Below, piece after piece: positions 1 to 11,339 of a stretch of 64,000 nucleotides of DNA. Position numbers and translations under genes: made by a program. The notes under the pieces are model-generated. The model did not search any database, was not told where the DNA came from, and saw only the letters and a program-made list of their open reading frames with translations. The stretch is taken from positions 254,559 to 318,558 of the forward strand of contig NW_005434630.1 in the NCBI RefSeq assembly GCF_000315625.1. Direction: 5' to 3'. Positions within the stretch are counted from its first letter, which is position 1; every line of letters begins with the position of its first letter. Source of the stretch: Guillardia theta CCMP2712. Lineage: Eukaryota > Cryptophyceae > Pyrenomonadales > Geminigeraceae.

Positions 1-2
1 GC

Positions 3-317
3 GGCTTCTGCGACTGCATTGTTTGCCTGTGGAACATGCGCGTTCATGTGAGAGCAGAGGCAGAGGATCTCCAGACCTTCGGGTCCATCTTCGCAGGAGG
101 GAAAGACAAGATAGGAGCAGCCGCAGCATCTTTGGCGAGCGGAACGTTCCCGGTTGAACGACCTTGCACGAAGGGACATTGCGGGTACCTTATTGATGAC
201 AGTCAGCGGGAAGTAGTCTTCGGCAGGTTAAGACCAAGTCTGATGCTCCAGCCATGGATCGTCCGTGGGGTCCCAGTTCGTGAGAGCATTCTCACATGCG
301 AAGCAGACGACTCCTGA
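3..317 (+). CDS. 3' end of a possible WD-repeat protein (partial)
   Basis: The frame is open from the window edge to a TGA at 315-317. Its first residues read D-C-I-V-C-L-W-N, which resembles the closing beta strand of a WD40 repeat (D-x-x-V-x-L-W). The next roughly 90 residues have no motif I recognise. The last part may run over an intron, because several GTGAG-like sites lie near 270-300. The 5' part of the gene is outside the window. The WD40 reading rests on one short motif, so it is weak; a chance open frame cannot be excluded. Confidence 0.3.
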   Translation, partial: GFCDCIVCLWNMRVHVRAEAEDLQTFGSIFAGGKDKIGAAAASLASGTFPVERPCTKGHCGYLIDDSQREVVFGRLRPSLMLQPWIVRGVPVRESILTCEADDS

Positions 318-2051
318 AGAGGAGGAAGTCAGCGTCATCAGACTCCACCCGCGGCTCTAGTCGCACTATCGGGTGCCTTCGAGGTAGGCGCTGCGTAGAA
401 CCCTGCAGCTGCCAGTCGCTGGGGAGTGAGAGGAGTGTTGTTGTGCGGCCATATGATGCTCTCAAAGGTCTTGAGACGAGCGCTTTCCTTCTATCTCATG
501 AATGTAAGGCCAAACAAGACAGGACAACCCATCGCACCATCATCTCCTCTGGCATTTTGTTTGATACTGCTGATTCAGCGAAGACAACGCATTGTATCCA
601 CTGATCAAGATGCCCGTCCTTCTAGAAGAATTTTGTCGTCTTGCTTGTTATAACATTCTTCGTGTAAACGAAAGTCATAAACAGGAATATCAAGACCAGC
701 ATGTTGTGTATACTACCCTACATTTGTTCCGTTCCTTCCACTTGACTAGATTTTTCACGATTGTTGTCCTTCTTATCTCTCCTGGCTTCATTTCATCTTT
801 ATTTCCTCACTCTCTTTATCTTCCTCTTCTTCCTCCTCATCCACCATCTGTAGACCACCTCATCTTCTCTAAGGAGAAATTTCGCCCATTTCGGCGCTTT
901 GGTGACGATGCCCGGCGGCCCGGGCCCGGGGCCGGGTTCGGAGGCTCCGACCGACTCGCCTTATTCCCGGGGGCCCCAGTTTGAGTGTGAAGGTCCGACG
1001 GGAGGCTTAACTTCAATTTGAATACAGAGAGAGGTCATGCAGCCTTGCCGAAGTTGGTCTTTCACTCAGCGTTGTGTCAGGGACCGTCGGACCCTGATCA
1101 CTGAGATACTGTCGCATATGATAGCGGCCATACCGTACGGCGAGAAGAGAAAAGACAGCGTGAGAACCAACCCTTATTGATGGAACGTATGCCAGCCGTG
1201 CCAGTCAGATAGCGCCGAGTTAACAAAAACTCTCCTGTAAACCAAGACGACCTACCGTACGTGTTTTGCGAGGCGGCCAATGTAGCCTGTGTGTGGACGA
1301 AGAGGGGGCCGCCCGGCTTTCCTAGCCGTCCGACCGTCTTGCTAAGGTCCCGGCTCTCATGTCTGAATGCTTGGGTTTCACATCCTACTGAGCATACAGT
1401 CTATCTCTCATGTGCTCCTCAATTCTGGATTTGTGTGCATTAAACTCGGTCTTGAGCAAAAACTGTCTTGTTACAACTAAGGTCGATGTGACGTCTGCAG
1501 TGCGTGACTTTGGACTAGTACAAGTCTAACGTCTCTTATCCTGCCGACTGCTGTCCCCCAAACTTAAGGTCATTGCCAGTGACTTCCTCGACCAGGAGGC
1601 TGAGGGCCGAGCCTCCGGCGGAGGCTGGGCACTGCAGTGCGGCACTGCGGCAGTGATCGGCATTGGTAAATGCCCGGGCCCGGTCTAGGGCCGATGATGA
1701 ACTTGGAACGGCTGCAACTTGCCCCTACACCCCTGCTAAGATGACCCCCACCTACAATTATTGGTATGTACATGTATAGTACCCGTTCTTTTCATACGTA
1801 AATACTGTGCTGTACCACATGTAAAGATTTTAGACCCCTTTCATTTTAGTACCCCACCCCCTATGTTTGAAAGACAACCTTGAGCCTCTATGGGCGGATT
1901 CAACAAGGGATCGGCGCACGCTATCTCCTCGTCCTCCTCGTCCTCGTCCTCGTCCTCCTCGTCCTACTCATCCTCCTCGTCCTCCTTGTCCTCTTGCCTC
2001 CCTCCATCGCGCACATACAGTCAACAGCATTCTTGAAAGTTCCTTGTTCCA
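318..2051. other. Noncoding stretch with GC-rich islands and a TACCCC tract
   Basis: No convincing gene is visible. The stretch holds two CCGGGCC-rich islands (about 908-970 and 1600-1695), a TACCCC-type tract (about 1790-1875, with ACCCCCTATGTTTGA), and a CTC/CTCGTC pyrimidine run at about 1925-1995 just upstream of the next start codon. The islands and the TACCCC tract recur together elsewhere in the window (near 28.6, 34.7, 51.9 and 60 kb), which suggests a dispersed intergenic repeat. The pyrimidine run may belong to the downstream promoter or 5' UTR. Confidence 0.5.
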
Positions 2052-4207
2052 ATGAGATTGATAACACCGTTCCTCCTCTGCCTCCTCAATGCTCAGGCCG
2101 TCACGGTGACCCCTCACCCTTCATCCAATCTGCCAGCACAGAATGTTGAAACATGCTGGAAACTTCCATATCCGACAGAATCACTTCGGGGAGGAGGTGA
2201 CCTGGCCCATGAAAACGGTGGAGCGGTTGCAGCGAACAAGGGATCTGTTGGAATCGATCGCTATCGTGGCAAACCTTGGTACGTCATAGAATGCTCCCAC
2301 TGCCCTGTGCACAGGCACAACAGACCTCCAGAGATGAACGAAACAGAATGGGCTGAGCTGAAGAGAATCATTGAAATCAGCGATGAGATCGAACGGCTGA
2401 AAGAAAACCTTACAGATCTCCCGAACCATCTGAGAGCAGATGTAGAGAGATTGAACGGGATGATTCGAAATGGGACGAAGATCAGGCCCGTGGAGGAAGA
2501 GCCCGTGAGGTCGAGGAGATACCAACCAAGGTACCCTCGACAGAGGACCCTCTCGCCTGCTGAACGAGACGCCATCTCTCGAGTACGCTCCAGTCACGGG
2601 ACGGCCAACGAGCCTTGCCTGGAGGAGGTGAGAGGGTTTTAAGAGAGCAGGACGAGCATGGTAACGCGCTTGTCAGGTGTTCGAGGATACAACGTACAGG
2701 CAGCGGTCGAAGACTCCGTCCTCATACAGGAACTCTCGCGCGAGGGTCGTTGAGGTAGGAGGGGAGAGATCTCGATCGAAGAGCGAGAATCCCTCCAACA
2801 TGGTTGAAGCCGTTTCAAGAGGATGTGAAGACACGTTCTACAACATGGTGATTGCCTCGTTGCGGAGTTGTGCTGTTTGGATAATGACTTGTTGAAACTG
2901 CAGAGACAGTCCTTCCTTGACCCGGTCCCATATCCTCCCTACATGCAAGAGCACCCAGAGAGCATGCGATCTGTACAGTTTGAGCCCAGTCCGCAAGAAA
3001 TCCATCATACAGAACAGGAGGGAATGGTCTTGCAGATGGAGCAAGCTCGGGTTGTGCATGGTGTGTTGTCCATGGACGAAGTAGAGCGAAAGTTGCTAGA
3101 GACAAACGCAGGGAAAGAAGCCAGGGCAGAGGAGGACAAAGCTTCCTCTACATCTTCTGCTAGAGAGGTGCAAGGAGGAGCCTTCTGGCATGAAGAGATC
3201 GAACGTCGGATCCTCGCAGGAACGCCGAGGAAGAGGACGGAAGTGGTAGAGGTGGAAGAGGACCAGACGTTCCAGAAGGGGACGAAAACACTGGAAGACG
3301 TGGAGAAGGAGTTGTTGATGTCGAGAGGAAGAGGATCGAGCAAGGTTCTGTTTGTGTCCTTTTCAAACTTTCTCTTCCTGAAAGTGGGTGATTCAGGTTG
3401 GTACGAATCCTCAGCCTGGTGTGAATGGAGCAGGGCAAGGGATCAGGTCCCTCGGAGGAGAGGAAGGGGTTGGAGGAAGAGGAGGCCAGAAAGAAGAGAA
3501 TGCCAAGGTCCAGTTGAAGTCCAGGACGAGGCAAGTCGAGCAGGAGATGAGGGCTGGCGAACCTCCGGTAGTCAAGACGCCAGTAAAGGACGACAAGTCG
3601 CAAGATGGAAACTTGTTGAGCAAGGGAGACAGCAACCCATGGAAGATTCCACAGAAGCAAACCACCATTACCAGGTGAGGAGGGAGGAGGGAGGAGGGAG
3701 GAGGGAGGAGGGAGGAGAGTTGGGAAGGGAGGGGAGGATAGGATGACCTCATTCCTTGTCAGTGAATTTGCGGCTTCGTTTCCTACTCTCTCCGAGGCTG
3801 CAGATTTCACCAAGAAGAGTGAGACGTTTAGACATGGCCATACATTGAATTATGCGTAGATCAATAATTATTCTTAGGAACCCCAAGGGTCCACAAGACC
3901 TTCCCAAGGCAACAAGCTTCCCAGGCAGAAGAGGAGGATCAGGGTGCGAGCTGTTCTGCTCTTGCCACTGCTCTTGCACCTGCTCCTCTACATCTACTGA
4001 CTACCAGCTATCCCAGGCAAGGGCAAAGGAGGAGGGACTTGGTTGCGAGTGGCACAGAGGGGTATAGAAGCCCATGAAAGTCATCAAGGCAGCTTTGCCG
4101 GGTGAGTCACTCCCTCCTTTTCTCTTTCCTCTTCCTTCGTTGACGATCTTTGAACCAGGAGCGGAATTTCTCCTCTCGACCTGCTGCTGAAGGGCAAGCG
4201 GGACTAA
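2052..4207 (+). CDS. Leader-bearing protein with repeated acidic helices and FPTL motif, eight exons
   Basis: Function is not recognised. Eight exons join in phase: 2052-2627, 2677-2847, 2904-3344, 3397-3674, 3763-3818, 3878-3943, 4017-4101, 4159-4207. The N-terminus is a signal peptide (residues 1-16, hydrophobic core PFLLCLL) followed by S-L-R-G-G-G at 44-49. A charged helical region follows. Exon 3 holds three related short helices, LSMDEVERKLLE, FWHEEIERRIL and KTLEDVEKELL. Exon 4 is rich in Gly, Gln and charged residues, and exon 5 carries S-F-P-T-L-S-E-A-A. Such short helices and FPTL motifs occur in RNA-binding and translation or mRNA-decay proteins, but that link is inference. The leader suggests the mature protein may lie in a secretory or plastid-related compartment. 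The gene converges on the histone chaperone gene at 4333-6759. Exon boundaries are well supported; the role is unknown. Confidence 0.7.
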
Positions 4208-4332
4208 GCATGGCCGCGCCAGCACAATGATTTCTTTGACCTCCTGTACCTCCTCTGGGGGGTCATGAAAGCTCCTGCACTGTCTTCTTCCTCGGGGTCT
4301 CGAGGTCAGCCGTGTCGCCATCTGCTCTCAGT

Positions 4333-6759
4333 TCAGCACAGGAGCAGCAGCGAGTAGCAGCAATCACCCTCTATCTCCGTTGCCGTTCGCTTTCTGCTTT
4401 CCACCTGCATGCAAGTCGTCACAAGGAGGAGGAGCAGGAGGGAGGGGAAAGGAGAGGAGTACCTTCGGGGCTTCTGAAACATTGTGGGAAGTGACATTCC
4501 TTTGTGCAGCAGGAACTGCGGGGTGATGATTTGGGTCGATTCTTTTTGGTTGCATTTCCTGTGAGGAGGGGTTGATCAGTGGGGGGGGCGGGAGGAACAA
4601 AGAAGGGAGAGCAGGTCGAACGACGAAATGGAAATGAAAATAATGATAGTGATTGTGATGACTGCAGTGGTGATGATGGTGAGGGGGGGGGAGGAGTGAT
4701 GGGGGGATGGGGGTACGAAGAGAACTACCTCGAACTCGTCTTCGTTGAATGGTTCGGGGTCTGTCACGAAGTCACATGGTGAAGGGAGGAAGCTGAATGA
4801 TACCTTGCTCATCCTCCTTGAGTTTTTCCATCATCTCAGACAGTGTCGTATTTCCTGTTCGACCAATCATCCCTCTCAACACCATCCTCCTCCGCTTCTC
4901 CTCCCCTCCTCCTGCTGTTCCTCCCCTACCTGCAGTTTCTTCCTCTTGAATCCGGGCTGGCAGGGACACGTGAGTCTCACCAAGGGTGCAAGGGTGGAGA
5001 AGGGAGGGGCAGGGGAGGTGTAGGAGGGGGAAGGATAGGAGAGGATGATTTCACCTTCGATCTCCTGTAGGATGTTCGTGTAGTTCTTGCCATCCTTCTC
5101 TGCCTTGCTCGACAAAACCTTGCAGACCTCGGACGCCTTCTCAACACGTCAGTTTCAGCCCCCGCTCCTCCTCCCCTCCCCTCCTCACGCTCGCCTCCTC
5201 CTCCACTCCCCTTCTCACGCTTGCTCCTTCTCTCCCCAACCTCCCTCCTCCCCTCCCCTCCTCCACCCCTCCCCTCCTACTCCCCTCCCTCACACTCGCT
5301 CCTTCCCTCTCCTTCCTCACCTCCCTGAGAAGTTCAAGGCCTGCTTGCTTGTCTCCTTTGTAGAGCATCGAGATCCCCGTGATGTACTCAGCCTGCTCCC
5401 ACGTCATCGTCCACTCCTCATCCCCTCCACTGTCGCTTCCTCCATCAACTTCTTGTCGTTCGGGTCCAACAAAGTTCTCCTGAGCAAGAGGCACTGCAGA
5501 AGATTCAAACATCAGCCTCCTCATCATTTCATACCCTATGCGCTTGCCTCCTCCACATCTCTCCTCCCGTTCTCCTCCTCCTCCTCCTCCTCCCGCCTTC
5601 CCTCTTACCTGCGAGTAATCCCAGGTGCTCTCCTCGAAATTCTCATTCCACAAGTTCAGGTCGCCGAGCCGAAGGTGGACGTCGGCGAGCAGGAGGTTCA
5701 AACTCTTCCTCTCTGCTGGAGTGACGGGAGCGTCTCCGGGAGTCGGGGAGAGGAGCTCTTTCTGCAGGATTAGACGAGCCGTCTCCAGGATCTCCCACGC
5801 TTGTGTACGAGGGTCGTTCGTCTCCTCGTCCTCAGTCACGTTGGATCGAGCTGTGCGGGCCATGTCAGCTGCCTCCTCCTCCCCCCCTCCACCATCAGTC
5901 TCTCGTACTTGTTGCATTGTCGACGCTGGCGATAGCTCCATCTGCCTGTGCTTCTTTAAACCCTTCCGTCACTTGTTCTTGGACCTCTTCCTCGACTTTT
6001 GCTTGCTCCTCTACGCCTGCGCCTGCTTCTTCAATTTTCCCTTCCCGATTTTCTTCATTCCCTTCTTCGTGCTTCTCCTCTCCGTCCTCTTCATCGCCTT
6101 CCTCGCCCTCCTCTTCCTCTTCCTCCTCTCCCTTCAACGCAATATGCTTCGGGACTTTCGGCCCGAACAAATTTTCTCCATCGTCCTGCTCCGCTTCCTG
6201 TTGGATAGATCACACGGAGGACAGGTTAGAGTCAGCACAGGAGGGACGAGCGTACCAGGGCAAGAGCTGAGCCGTACAGGAAGTAGTTCTCCGCGCAGCG
6301 AATGGACATCTCGCCATGCTGTTCGACCTATGATCGTTATTGTCAAGACCTTCTCTACCAGACTTTCCTCCTCCTCCTCTTCCCATGTTCTCCATCCTCC
6401 ATGCTTCTTCCTTCCTCCCTTCAACTTCTGCTCTCTGGCTTCACCTTCATCTGCAGCGCAGCTGAGAAGAGATCCGCTGCTTCCGAGAACATTGCTCCCG
6501 CCATAGCCTTCTTGCCGCGGCGAACCAGATCAGCAACTTGGTCGCTGCCAGCCTCTCCCTGCCCTCCTCGCAGCAGCAGGGGAGGAAAACAAGCCGGAGG
6601 AGATGGTGATCGGAGGGAGTAGAGCCTTGCTGAGAGTCTCAGCAGTAGGGTCGATCCTGCCCGTGACGGCGATGAGATCACGAGGGAGAGGAGGGCGATC
6701 GCAATCCCGGCGACTAGCTGCCATTGTCGTCGCATCGATTCTGCGAGGGGGAGTGTCAT
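4333..6759 (-). CDS. NASP/SHNi-TPR histone chaperone with N-terminal secretory leader
   Basis: NASP-family proteins bind histone H3-H4 through TPR repeats interrupted by an acidic segment. Exon 1 (6759-6445) encodes a signal peptide (core about residues 15-30), a Ser/Arg/Leu stretch, L-L-L-R-G-G at 61-66, then TPR1. Exon 2 (6327-6256) reads GEMSIRCAENYFLYGSAL, matching the NASP TPR2 signature. Exon 3 holds a long Glu-rich acidic block (about 6207-5930). Exon 4 (from about 5860) has TQAWEILETARLIL and LLLADVHLRLGDLNLWNENF, the typical TPR3 pair. A further exon gives YITGISMLYKGDKQAG, joined across a 42-nt intron. The last exons are small and less certain; the stop could be near 4333 or 4364. 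NASP is normally nuclear or cytosolic, so a signal peptide is unexpected. An alternative start at Met9 (6735) would keep the leader. Identity as NASP is firm; the leader is clear in sequence, and targeting is inferred. Confidence 0.85.
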
Positions 6760-7649
6760 GACGCCATCGTTTGACCTCTTCGTCTTTTCCTCTCCTCCTC
6801 TCTGCCTACTCTCTCAGATCTTTCCTACCAGCCCGTCTGCATGGCATGACTTCTGCTGTCCTGTCCTGTCCTGTCCTGTCCTCCCGTCTTCTCTCTGTTC
6901 ACCTCCACCTCCTCCGACTTTGTCTGCCTGCTGGGTGCATTTTGCATGGGCCTGAGATCAGGGGGTGGGGGTAGAGTGATTACCCCCATCTGATACCACC
7001 AAATTTCGGGTAGGATGCATTGATCCTCGAAAGGGGTGGGTGGTCCCAAATCGAAAATTCAAAAAAATGAACTGACAAAATGTAGAGATAGGGAGTGAGG
7101 AGACGAGGAAGGTAGGAGGACCGCAATGGCGGAGCAGGAAGATGAGAAGACGAGGAGAACGGAGAAAGAGCAAGCAGGATGGATGTGCGAGAAGGGTGAC
7201 ATGGGAGACAGAGCTGCGAGTATGAGAAAAGATTTTATGGCAGATCAGAGGAATTGTGACAAAGGTTTGCAAGACAGAGACTGAAGACAGAGGAGCAAAG
7301 GAGAGTTCTATATGAGCACAAGAGTAACCAATGGTAATCAAGGGCAAGATGAGCCCAAAACGCCAGAGTTGGACGATCCCAGCGGTAGAATGTAGTGCGA
7401 GAACAATACAGATGTCAGAAGAAACGTCTGCGAAAGCGAATAGATTGACGATGGAAGGACTGAGCAGCCGATTCGTAGAGAATTCAGCCCTTGACAAGAA
7501 ACCTTTGACCATTTATGGCAGGGCTGCTGCACATCTCACAGGGCAAAAGTTCACCGTCGTGCTCTCGAAGCACGATCTCCTCGCTCAAAACGATTTCCAG
7601 GTCGAACCTGAAGATCGACCGCCTTTCTCCTTGCAAGCGCAGCCGCGAC
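6760..7649. other. Noncoding stretch upstream of APC7 copy A
   Basis: No gene is supported. A G/C-biased TACCCC-type tract lies at about 6955-7050 (in both orientations: GGGGGTGGGGGTAG and ATTACCCCC). A run of the five-base unit TGTCC sits at about 6858-6880. From about 7527 the sequence is related to the 5' flank of APC7 copy B, which is the diverged shoulder of the inverted duplication. Confidence 0.5.
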
Positions 7650-9364
7650 ATGGTCCGAGAGAAGATGAGCACACCAATCCGACACAAACCCTCAGTGAAA
7701 GGAACTGAAGGGCTCCTAGCGAGGTGTAAGGCGATGAACGAGCAGCAACTCTACGCTTCCTCCGCTGCTATCACCTCCTTCCTCATCTCCGAGGACGCGC
7801 GCAGCACCGAGGTCTACATGGTCAACGCGGAAGCCCTGCATGGCCTCGGGGAGTACCTGCGGGCAGCGGAGGTGTACAAGCAAGCTCACGAGTGCCTGTC
7901 GGAGGCAGAGCAGAAGGGGGAAGAAGGGGCGAAGGTGCTGCAGGCCATGGCGGAGTGCTACGGGAAGGGGGACCAGCAGAGGAAGCAGCTGGCGACGCTG
8001 CTGAGCATCCCGGAGGAGCTGAGGACGGTGCGGGTGCACGTCGAGATAGCGAAGCTGCAGCATCGGGCGGGGGCAGCAGACAAGGCGCTGTCGGCACTGA
8101 AGAGCGCGCTGGACGATGCGCCGCTGGCGATCGAGATGATCGAGGAGCTTGTGTGGGCGGGGCAGAGCGAGGAGGAGATCATGTCGCACTTCCGGTGCAT
8201 GGTCGAGAAGGGGTGGCTGCTGGACTTTATCAGGGCGCGGGTGCAGCATGCCATGTACGACTACAAGGGGGCGCTGCAGAGCTACAAGCAGGTAGCGGAG
8301 GCGTTCCCGGAGAACCTGGAGGTGATGTCGGGGATGGCGACATGCCAGCTGCACACGCGGGACGTGGTGGGGGCGACCAAGGCTTTCGAGCGGGTGCACG
8401 AGAAGGACCGGCACTACCTGGACAGGATGGAGGAGTACGGGAGCGCGCTCAAGGCCACGGGGTCGTCGGCGAAGCTCAACATCGTGGGGTACGAGCTGGT
8501 GAACGTGAGCCCGCAGAGACCGGAGGGATGGATCGTGTGCTCGATGTACATGGAGTGCCAGGAGGAGAAGGAGCTGGCGCTGGAGTACGCCGAGCGAGCC
8601 ATCCAGGTAGCGCCGAGGAGCAGCGCGGCGCTGATCCAGCGAGGACGGATCCAGCTGGATGCGGAGAAGTACGACCTTGCGCTCATGTCGTTCCGGGAGG
8701 CGCTGGGGATAGCGAAGAGCATCCATGCGTACCAGGGGCTGGTGCGGGGATACATCGGGGCGAGGCGGGTGAAGGAGGCGATCACGACGGCACGGGAGTC
8801 ACTGCAGCAGATGCCCAAGAACGCGCAGGCGTTCAAGCTGGTAGGGCTTGCCCTTGCGCAGCTGCCGGAGGGAGTCAGCAAGGCGAAGACGGCCTTCGAG
8901 CGGGCGATCCAGCTGGATCCCACGTGCCCGGAGTCAGTGCTGGAGCTGGTGGACATACTGGAGGAGGAGAACAAGCTGCAGGAGAGCGTGGAGGTGATGG
9001 AGCGCTTCGTGAGCAAGACAGAGTCAGACGTGGCGCATTGCCGGCTAGGGGACTTGTACCTGAAGCTAGGGCGTTTCCAGAACGCGCTTGTGTCATATCA
9101 CAACGCGCTGTCAGCGCATCCGGGGATGGAGGCGGCCACGATAGGTGAGGGGGGGGAGAGGAAGGAAGGGGAGGGAGGAGGAGGGAAGGGAGAGGGAGGA
9201 GGAGGAGGAGGAGAGATTTGACGGGGTTGACGGCAGGGCTATCGAGGCTGGAGAAGGCGATGAAGGGGATCGATCCGGACGGGGACGGGGAGCTTGAGAA
9301 GGATTCATACGACAGCATGGGAACCCCATCCACACCCCGCGGGATGGACGTTATGGACCGTTAA
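7650..9364 (+). CDS. Anaphase-promoting complex subunit 7 (TPR), copy A
   Basis: APC7 is a TPR scaffold subunit of the anaphase-promoting complex, the E3 ubiquitin ligase that drives exit from mitosis. Exon 1 is 7650-9144 and exon 2 is 9237-9364, with a GTGAGG...CAG intron that closes in phase. The protein is a chain of TPR helices. The C-terminal half follows the APC7 pattern: AALIQRGRIQLDAEKYDLAL, YQGLVRGYIGARRVKEAI, AKTAFERAIQLDP, HCRLGDLYLKLGRFQNALV and finally GLSRLEKAMKGIDPDGDGE, like the KMEK segment at the end of animal APC7. The start is the Met of MVREKM, which aligns with the start of copy B. The first 25 and last 24 residues differ from copy B while the core is almost identical. 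Both copies are intact, so both could be expressed. Confidence 0.85.
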
Positions 9365-11145
9365 AACTCGACCGTCAAGATATCAGCAGCCTCTCCTTCC
9401 TCGTTCAATTTAAGGATATAATCAATAATCAGCTATCAACACATTGCAGTCAGTGACGTTAAGGTGTAACGATCCTTCTGAACTTGCAATTAAAATCTCA
9501 TCGCAGCTCTCCTGCTGTACCACCTCTTGAGTTAATCCGAGAGGTTCGTCGACCCGAACCCATCAATGTCGTCATTGTCCTGCTGCATCTCCCCGTCCCC
9601 GTCCGGATCGATCCCCTTCATCGCCTTCTCCAGCCTCGATAGCCCTGCCGTCAACCCCGTCAAATCTCTCCTCCTCCTCCTCCTCCTCCCTCCCCTTCCT
9701 TCCTCTCCCCCCCCTCACCTATCGTGGCCGCCTCCATCCCCGGATGCGCTGACAGCGCGTTGTGATATGACACAAGCGCGTTCTGGAAACGCCCTAGCTT
9801 CAGGTACAAGTCCCCTAGCCGGCAATGCGCCACGTCTGACTCTGTCTTGCTCACGAAGCGCTCCATCACCTCCACGCTCTCCTGCAGCTTGTTCTCCTCC
9901 TCCAGTATGTCCACCAGCTCCAGCACTGACTCCGGGCACGTGGGATCCAGCTGGATCGCCCGCTCGAAGGCCGTCTTCGCCTTGCTGACTCCCTCCGGCA
10001 GCTGCGCAAGGGCAAGCCCTACCAGCTTGAACGCCTGCGCGTTCTTGGGCATCTGCTGCAGTGACTCCCGTGCCGTCGTGATCGCCTCCTTCACCCGCCT
10101 CGCCCCGATGTATCCCCGCACCAGCCCCTGGTACGCATGGATGCTCTTCGCTATCCCCAGCGCCTCCCGGAACGACATGAGCGCAAGGTCGTACTTCTCC
10201 GCATCCAGCTGGATCCGTCCTCGCTGGATCAGCGCCGCGCTGCTCCTCGGCGCTACCTGGATGGCTCGCTCGGCGTACTCCAGCGCCAGCTCCTTCTCCT
10301 CCTGGCACTCCATGTACATCGAGCACACGATCCATCCCTCCGGTCTCTGCGGGCTCACGTTCACCAGCTCGTACCCCACGATGTTGAGCTTCGCCGACGA
10401 CCCCGTGGCCTTGAGCGCGCTCCCGTACTCCTCCATCCTGTCCAGGTAGTGCCGGTCCTTCTCGTGCACCCGCTCGAAAGCCTTGGTCGCCCCCACCACG
10501 TCCCGCGTGTGCAGCTGGCATGTCGCCATCCCCGACATCACCTCCAGGTTCTCCGGGAACGCCTCCGCTACCTGCTTGTAGCTATGCAGCGCCCCCTTGT
10601 AGTCGTACATGGCATGCTGCACCCGCGCCCTGATAAAGTCCAGCAGCCACCCCTTCTCGACCATGCACCGGAAGTGCGACATGATCTCCTCCTCGCTCTG
10701 CCCCGCCCACACCAGCTCCTCGATCATCTCGATCGCCAGCGGCGCATCGTCCAGCGCGCTCTTCAGTGCCGACAGCGCCTTGTCTGCTGCCCCCGCCCGA
10801 TGCTGCAGCTTCGCTATCTCGACGTGCACCCGCACCGTCCTCAGCTCCTCCGGGATGCTCAGCAGCGTTGCCAGCTGCTTCCTCTGCTGGTCCCCCTTCC
10901 CGTAGCACTCCGCCATGGCCTGCAGCACCTTCGCCCCTTCTTCCCCCTTCTGCTCTGCCTCCGACAGGCACTCGTGAGCTTGCTTGTACACCTCCGCTGC
11001 CCGCAGGTACTCCCCGAGGCCATGCAGGGCTTCCGCGTTGACCATGTAGACCTCGGTGCTGCGCGCGTCCTCGGAGATGAGGAAGGAGGTGATAGCAGCG
11101 GAGGAAGCGTAGAGTTGCTGCTCGTTCATCGCCTTACACCTTGCT
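7720..11145. repeat. Large inverted duplication (APC7 palindrome)
   Basis: Arm 1 (about 7720-9294) and arm 2 (about 9590-11145) are reverse complements with only a few differences noticed over about 1.57 kb, plus a length change in the purine-rich intron. The unique centre is about 290 bp. Outside the arms homology continues at lower similarity (about 7527-7720 against 11145-11335), including the 5' flanks. A near-identical core with diverged shoulders is what gene conversion between older inverted copies would leave. A recent duplication with replaced ends, or an assembly collapse of two alleles, are alternatives. Confidence 0.85.
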
Positions 11146-11213
11146 AGGATGTCCTCCGTTTCATGGCTAATTTGTTTCATTTGGAGAAATGCCAAAAACT
11201 TCTCTCGCGCCAT
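9532..11213 (-). CDS. Anaphase-promoting complex subunit 7 (TPR), copy B
   Basis: This is the second, oppositely oriented APC7 gene. Exon 1 is 11213-9719 (1495 nt, the same length as in copy A) and exon 2 is 9644-9532. The start MAREKFLAFLQMKQ and the tail GEMQQDNDDIDGFGSTNLSD differ from copy A. Between them I see very few changes, for example Gln to His in the segment AL(Q/H)SYKQV. An acidic tail fits APC7 proteins of other eukaryotes better than the Ser/Pro/Met tail of copy A, so copy B may be the ancestral form; that is inference. The gene converges tail-to-tail on copy A with about 170 bp between stop codons. Confidence 0.85.
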
Positions 11214-11339
11214 GTCGCGGCTGCGCTTGCAAGGAGAAAGGCGATCGAGCTTTGAATTTGAGCTCGAAATCGTTTTGAACGAGGAGATCGTGCTTCGAGA
11301 GCACGACGGTGAACTTCTGCCCTGTGATATGTGCAGCCT

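Noticed and set aside
5087-6506. Ser/Pro/Phe-rich plus-strand frames over the NASP gene
   Set aside because: They are antisense to the acidic and TPR-coding exons, and the composition follows the complement of GAG/GAA runs.
7716-8726. Long antisense open frames across APC7 copy A (and the mirror frames in copy B)
   Set aside because: They arise because the G+C-rich TPR coding sequence lacks stop codons in other frames. They show no domains, and the same frames appear in both arms.
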